NCBI GenBank assembly: GCA_036489565.1 | Contig: DASXFN010000016.1 | Coordinates: 12,898-76,897, forward strand | Source of the DNA: JAICKN01 sp036489565 | GTDB taxonomy: Bacteria > Acidobacteriota > Terriglobia > Terriglobales > Acidobacteriaceae | Length of the DNA: 64,000 bases | Reading direction: 5' to 3' | Shown: positions 61,563-64,000 of the stretch, one piece after another | Layout of the letters: each line of letters starts with the position of its first letter | Position numbering within the stretch: position 1 is the first letter of the stretch | Notes under the pieces: model-generated | The model's input: only the letters and a program-made list of their open reading frames with translations | Told to the model about the DNA's origin: nothing | The model's database searches: none | Translations under genes and position numbers: made by a program

Positions 61563-63190
61563 ATCCCCGGCGCCTCATGTCCAAGCTTCTGCACGTACTC
61601 AACGTACGTCCCGGGATAAACAGTGGGATTGCGGTCTGTGCCGCTTTCGCCGCCTAGTTCCAGCACGCGTGAGCCGAGACCGCGAAGGAACATTCGGTCG
61701 TGCGATACGAAGATCATGGTGCCTTCAAAATCTTTGAGGGCGTCCACCAGCATTTCTTTGGTCGCGAGATCAAGGTGATTGGTGGGTTCATCGAGCACTA
61801 GAAAGTTTGGCGGGTTGAAGAGCATGCGCGCGATTGCCAGCCGCGATTTTTCTCCGCCGGAGAGTGCGCGAATCTTCTTATCCACGTCATCGCCGGAGAA
61901 CTGGAATGCTCCCGCCAGGCTCCGTAACGACCCGATACTGTCTTGCGGAAAATCCTGTTGCAACTGTTCGGCGACGGTGAGGTCGGAATTGAGCGTGTCT
62001 AAAGCCTGTTGCGCGAAGTAGCCCATATGGAGGCTGGCGCCGAGCCGCACGCTTCCGGCATCTGGAGCGCTGGCTCCGGCAATCATTTTAAGAAGCGTCG
62101 TTTTACCCGCGCCGTTTCTGCCCATCACGGCCCAGCGTTCTCCGCGGCGGATGGTGAGATTGAATCCTTGATAGATCACACGCGCGCCGTAACTTTTGTG
62201 CAGATTTTCAAGGACGGCCACCTGTTCGCCGGATCGCGGAGGAACGCGAAAGTCAAACTTCACGACTTCGCGTTTCTTTGGCAGTTCGATTTTTTCGATC
62301 TTGTCCAAGGCTTTGATACGGCTCTGCACCTGAGCGGCTTTGGCGGCGTGCGTCCTGAAACGATCGATGAAGCGCTGCTCCTTTGCGAGCATGGACTGCT
62401 GGCGGGCAAATGCTGCCTGCTGGTTGCTCTCTCGAATGGCCCGCTCGCGCTCGTAGAAGTCGTAGTCACCCGAGTAGGTGATGATTTCGCCGCCATCAAT
62501 CTCCGCGATCTTTGAGACCAGACGATTCATGAACTCGCGGTCGTGCGAAGTCATCAGCAGCGCTCCGGGAAATGATTTGAGAAACTGTTCGAGCCAGATG
62601 ATGGATTCGATGTCGAGATGGTTCGTTGGTTCGTCCATCAGCAATACATCCGGCATTCCGAGCAGGACGCGCGCCAACGCCACGCGCATCTTCCATCCGC
62701 CGGAGAGAGCGCCCACGTCGCCGTCAATTTGATCGTCCTTGAATCCCAGACCGTGGAGCACTTCGCGGGCTTGCGATTCAAGCGCGTAACCGCCTAAATG
62801 CTCGTACTCCTCCTGTACGTGACCGAAGCGCTCAAGAATGCGGTCCATGTCATCAGCCTTGTCGGGGTCGGACATTTCCCGCTGCAAGGCTTCGAGTTCG
62901 TGGTGTAGATCGCCGACGCGGCCGCTGCCGGCGATGGCTTCATCCAGCACCGAACGGCCCCGCATTTCCTCGACGTCCTGGCGAAAGTAGCCAATCGTCA
63001 ACTTCTTAGGGACAGAGACCGCGCCCTCATCGGGAGTTTCCTCGCCGACCACCATACGGAAGAGCGTCGTCTTGCCCGCGCCATTGGGCCCGACCAGTCC
63101 AACTTTTTCGCCGGGGTTCAATTGGAAGGAGGCATCCACGAAGAGCAATTGCTTGCCATACTGCTTATTGATGTTCGAGAAAGAGATCAT
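61553..63190 (-). CDS. ABC-F family ATPase
   Basis: A 545-residue soluble protein with two ABC domains and no membrane segment. Walker A1 GLVGPNGAGKTT is at about 31-42; Walker B1 is VLLMDEPTNHLDIES, with signature LSGGWKMRVALARVL. After the linker (about 240-320, KEQRFIDRFRTHAAKAAQVQ) comes the second domain with GRNGAGKTT, LSGGEKSRLAIARML and LVLDEPTNHLDLATKEML. ABC-F proteins act on ribosomes during translation. The pattern is nearest to YbiT/Uup-like forms; the exact paralogue is not certain. The end overlaps the truncated plus-strand fragment. Confidence 0.93.
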   Translation of the reverse strand: MISFSNINKQYGKQLLFVDASFQLNPGEKVGLVGPNGAGKTTLFRMVVGEETPDEGAVSVPKKLTIGYFRQDVEEMRGRSVLDEAIAGSGRVGDLHHELEALQREMSDPDKADDMDRILERFGHVQEEYEHLGGYALESQAREVLHGLGFKDDQIDGDVGALSGGWKMRVALARVLLGMPDVLLMDEPTNHLDIESIIWLEQFLKSFPGALLMTSHDREFMNRLVSKIAEIDGGEIITYSGDYDFYERERAIRESNQQAAFARQQSMLAKEQRFIDRFRTHAAKAAQVQSRIKALDKIEKIELPKKREVVKFDFRVPPRSGEQVAVLENLHKSYGARVIYQGFNLTIRRGERWAVMGRNGAGKTTLLKMIAGASAPDAGSVRLGASLHMGYFAQQALDTLNSDLTVAEQLQQDFPQDSIGSLRSLAGAFQFSGDDVDKKIRALSGGEKSRLAIARMLFNPPNFLVLDEPTNHLDLATKEMLVDALKDFEGTMIFVSHDRMFLRGLGSRVLELGGESGTDRNPTVYPGTYVEYVQKLGHEAPGIYS

Positions 63191-63205
63191 TATGAAGGAG
63201 TGGGA

Positions 63206-63481
63206 CTATGGCCAACGTTGTGAGCCGTGCAGCACGCGCGCAATCTCTACGACCTCCAACTTCACCCGATACACTGCGATGAATGGAAGGGGCGTCAACA
63301 CGAGTTCCCGAGTATCTTTGATTTTCCCCGGACGCCCACGATGCGGGAACGAGGTCAACGAACTGATGTTGTCGTAAATAGTGTGCGCAACCCGTTCAGA
63401 TGCGGATGGATCTTCCTTGCGTATGTAGCCAACAATAGCCGCGAAATCGGCGGCAGCTTCAGGCGACCAGCGAACAGTCAT
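63206..63481 (-). CDS. ParE/RelE-type toxin
   Basis: A 91-residue RelE/ParE-superfamily toxin: VRWSPEAAADFAAIVGYIRK at the start, FPHRGRPGKIKDTRELVLTP in the middle and FIAVYRVKLEVVEIARVLHG at the end. The pattern PxxGRPG--xGTREL is closer to ParE (gyrase-targeting) than to RelE. Its ATG overlaps the antitoxin stop by one base (TGATG), the usual antitoxin-first order. Confidence 0.9.
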   Translation of the reverse strand: MTVRWSPEAAADFAAIVGYIRKEDPSASERVAHTIYDNISSLTSFPHRGRPGKIKDTRELVLTPLPFIAVYRVKLEVVEIARVLHGSQRWP

Positions 63482-63705
63482 CAGGAGCTGAGAATGCGCT
63501 CCATCTGGCGCCGCACTTCCTTATGCGAAACGGACTTGCCATCATCCAAAGAGGATAGGCCTTTCTTCACCTCGCGTTTAAACCATTCATCGTGATCGAG
63601 GTAGTTTGCCACCAACTCTTGCACGACTTGGTTTGCTCCTTTTCCGGTTTCCGAAGCGATTCGGTTTAACTTGGCCTCAAGCTCAGGCGCTAAAGAAATT
63701 TCCAT
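63481..63705 (-). CDS. Antitoxin partner of the ParE-like toxin
   Basis: A 74-residue protein starting MEISLAPELEAKLNRIASET, then GKGANQVVQELVANYLDHDE. The short strand followed by two helices is a ribbon-helix-helix DNA-binding fold. The acidic C-terminus (KKGLSSLDDGKSVSHKEVRR) would wrap the toxin. The start ATG 63705 is preferred to longer in-frame options because the fold begins there. It most likely represses its own operon. Confidence 0.88.
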   Translation of the reverse strand: MEISLAPELEAKLNRIASETGKGANQVVQELVANYLDHDEWFKREVKKGLSSLDDGKSVSHKEVRRQMERILSS

Positions 63706-63808
63706 AGCTTTATTGTAGGGCTGGAGCCTTGAATGTCCAACCAAATTGAGTTTAGGGCCAGCCTCATCATAGATCAGTGAGCAGAAATCAGGATCGCAAA
63801 ATTCGTAC

Positions 63809-63836
63809 TTGACATCGGTCGACAATCCACTACCAT
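63809..63836 (+). promoter_or_regulatory. Promoter directly before the ArsR-type gene
   Basis: TTGACA (63809-63814), a 16-base spacer and TACCAT (63831-63836), which ends only six bases before the GTG start. Transcription from it would begin at or next to the start codon. Confidence 0.5.
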
Positions 63837-63842
63837 AAGGTT

Positions 63843-64000
63843 GTGGATAAGTTAAATACAACATTCGCGGCTCTGTCTGATCCAACCCGGCGGGCGATGA
63901 TCGAACGACTCTCCCATGGCCCTGCCTCTGTGCATGGATTGACGGAGCCGTTTGCACTCTCGCAGCAGATGATTTCAAAACATATCGCCTACCTGGTGCG
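63843..64000 (+). CDS. ArsR-family regulator, N-terminal part only
   Basis: The frame from GTG 63843 reads VDKLNTTFAALSDPTRRAMI, then ERLSHGPASVHGLTEPFALS and QQMISKHIAYLVR, and leaves the window at 64000. DPTRRAMIERL and the helix-turn-helix LTEPFALSQQMISKHIAYL are typical of ArsR/SmtB regulators of the kind that precede SRPBCC/AHSA1 genes. No in-frame ATG or clear ribosome-binding site lies upstream, and the promoter ends next to the start, so a leaderless mRNA is possible. Metal-binding residues, if any, lie outside the window. Confidence 0.85.
   Translation, partial: MDKLNTTFAALSDPTRRAMIERLSHGPASVHGLTEPFALSQQMISKHIAYLV

Overview
The window reads as a chromosomal segment of a free-living, didermic bacterium, most probably an Acidobacteriota (Terriglobales/Koribacter-like soil lineage). 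This is inferred from the gene mix: a TonB receptor and Kdo enzymes (outer membrane), Tat-exported plant-wall hydrolases, a regulator-led SUF operon, KdsC with a lineage-type insertion, and many overlapping start/stop codons. No rRNA, tRNA, CRISPR array, prophage or intact insertion sequence was seen. One gene runs off the right edge, and the left edge cuts a decayed gene.

Layout. 1-2041: decayed genes (a PD-(D/E)XK nuclease-like fragment, a GDSL esterase tail), a small WXXGXW-like secreted protein, a GNAT-like protein and a lipocalin-like protein. 2134-9382: a complete phosphate regulon on the minus strand, phoB-phoR-pstS-pstC-pstA-pstB-phoU, with Pho-box-like 11-bp repeats before phoB, pstS and pstC and a terminator hairpin between pstS and pstC. 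9466-16047: a plus-strand Fe-S assembly operon, rrf2-sufB-sufC-sufD-sufS-sufU-sufT, with a good sigma-70 promoter. 16057-24112: YihY-type membrane protein, a full-length Lhr helicase, a PIN-domain toxin-antitoxin pair with an unusual antitoxin, KdsC, and a TPR protein. 24190-36691: a minus-strand series with a class A penicillin-binding protein, Kef-type antiporter, KdsD, K+ channel, histidine ammonia-lyase, thioesterase, enoyl-CoA hydratase, HMG-CoA lyase and a biotin-type carboxylase beta subunit. 36810-42582: a PIG-V-like mannosyltransferase and plant-polysaccharide hydrolases (MGH1-like, GH28, GH10).

42708-47640 holds the most interesting system. It is a tightly coupled operon of a double-receiver protein, a TonB-dependent receptor, a YfiR-like periplasmic protein and a histidine kinase whose periplasmic domain looks like CHASE8, the domain YfiR controls in the diguanylate cyclase YfiN. 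This suggests a rewired Yfi-type trans-envelope circuit ending in phosphotransfer rather than c-di-GMP. 47903-55431: a 53-residue membrane peptide, an SPFH/band-7 protein, and a coupled set of secreted protein, peptide-type solute-binding protein, NtrY-like kinase and NtrC-like sigma-54 activator.

55437-64000: NadC, valyl-tRNA synthetase with a palindromic repeat apparently inserted in frame, a repeat-rich zone (59.2-61.6 kb) with a four-member stem-loop family and REP-like GGGGACAGACGG elements around a DinB-like and an ABM protein, an ABC-F ATPase, a ParE-type toxin-antitoxin pair, and the start of an ArsR regulator that may be translated from a leaderless mRNA.
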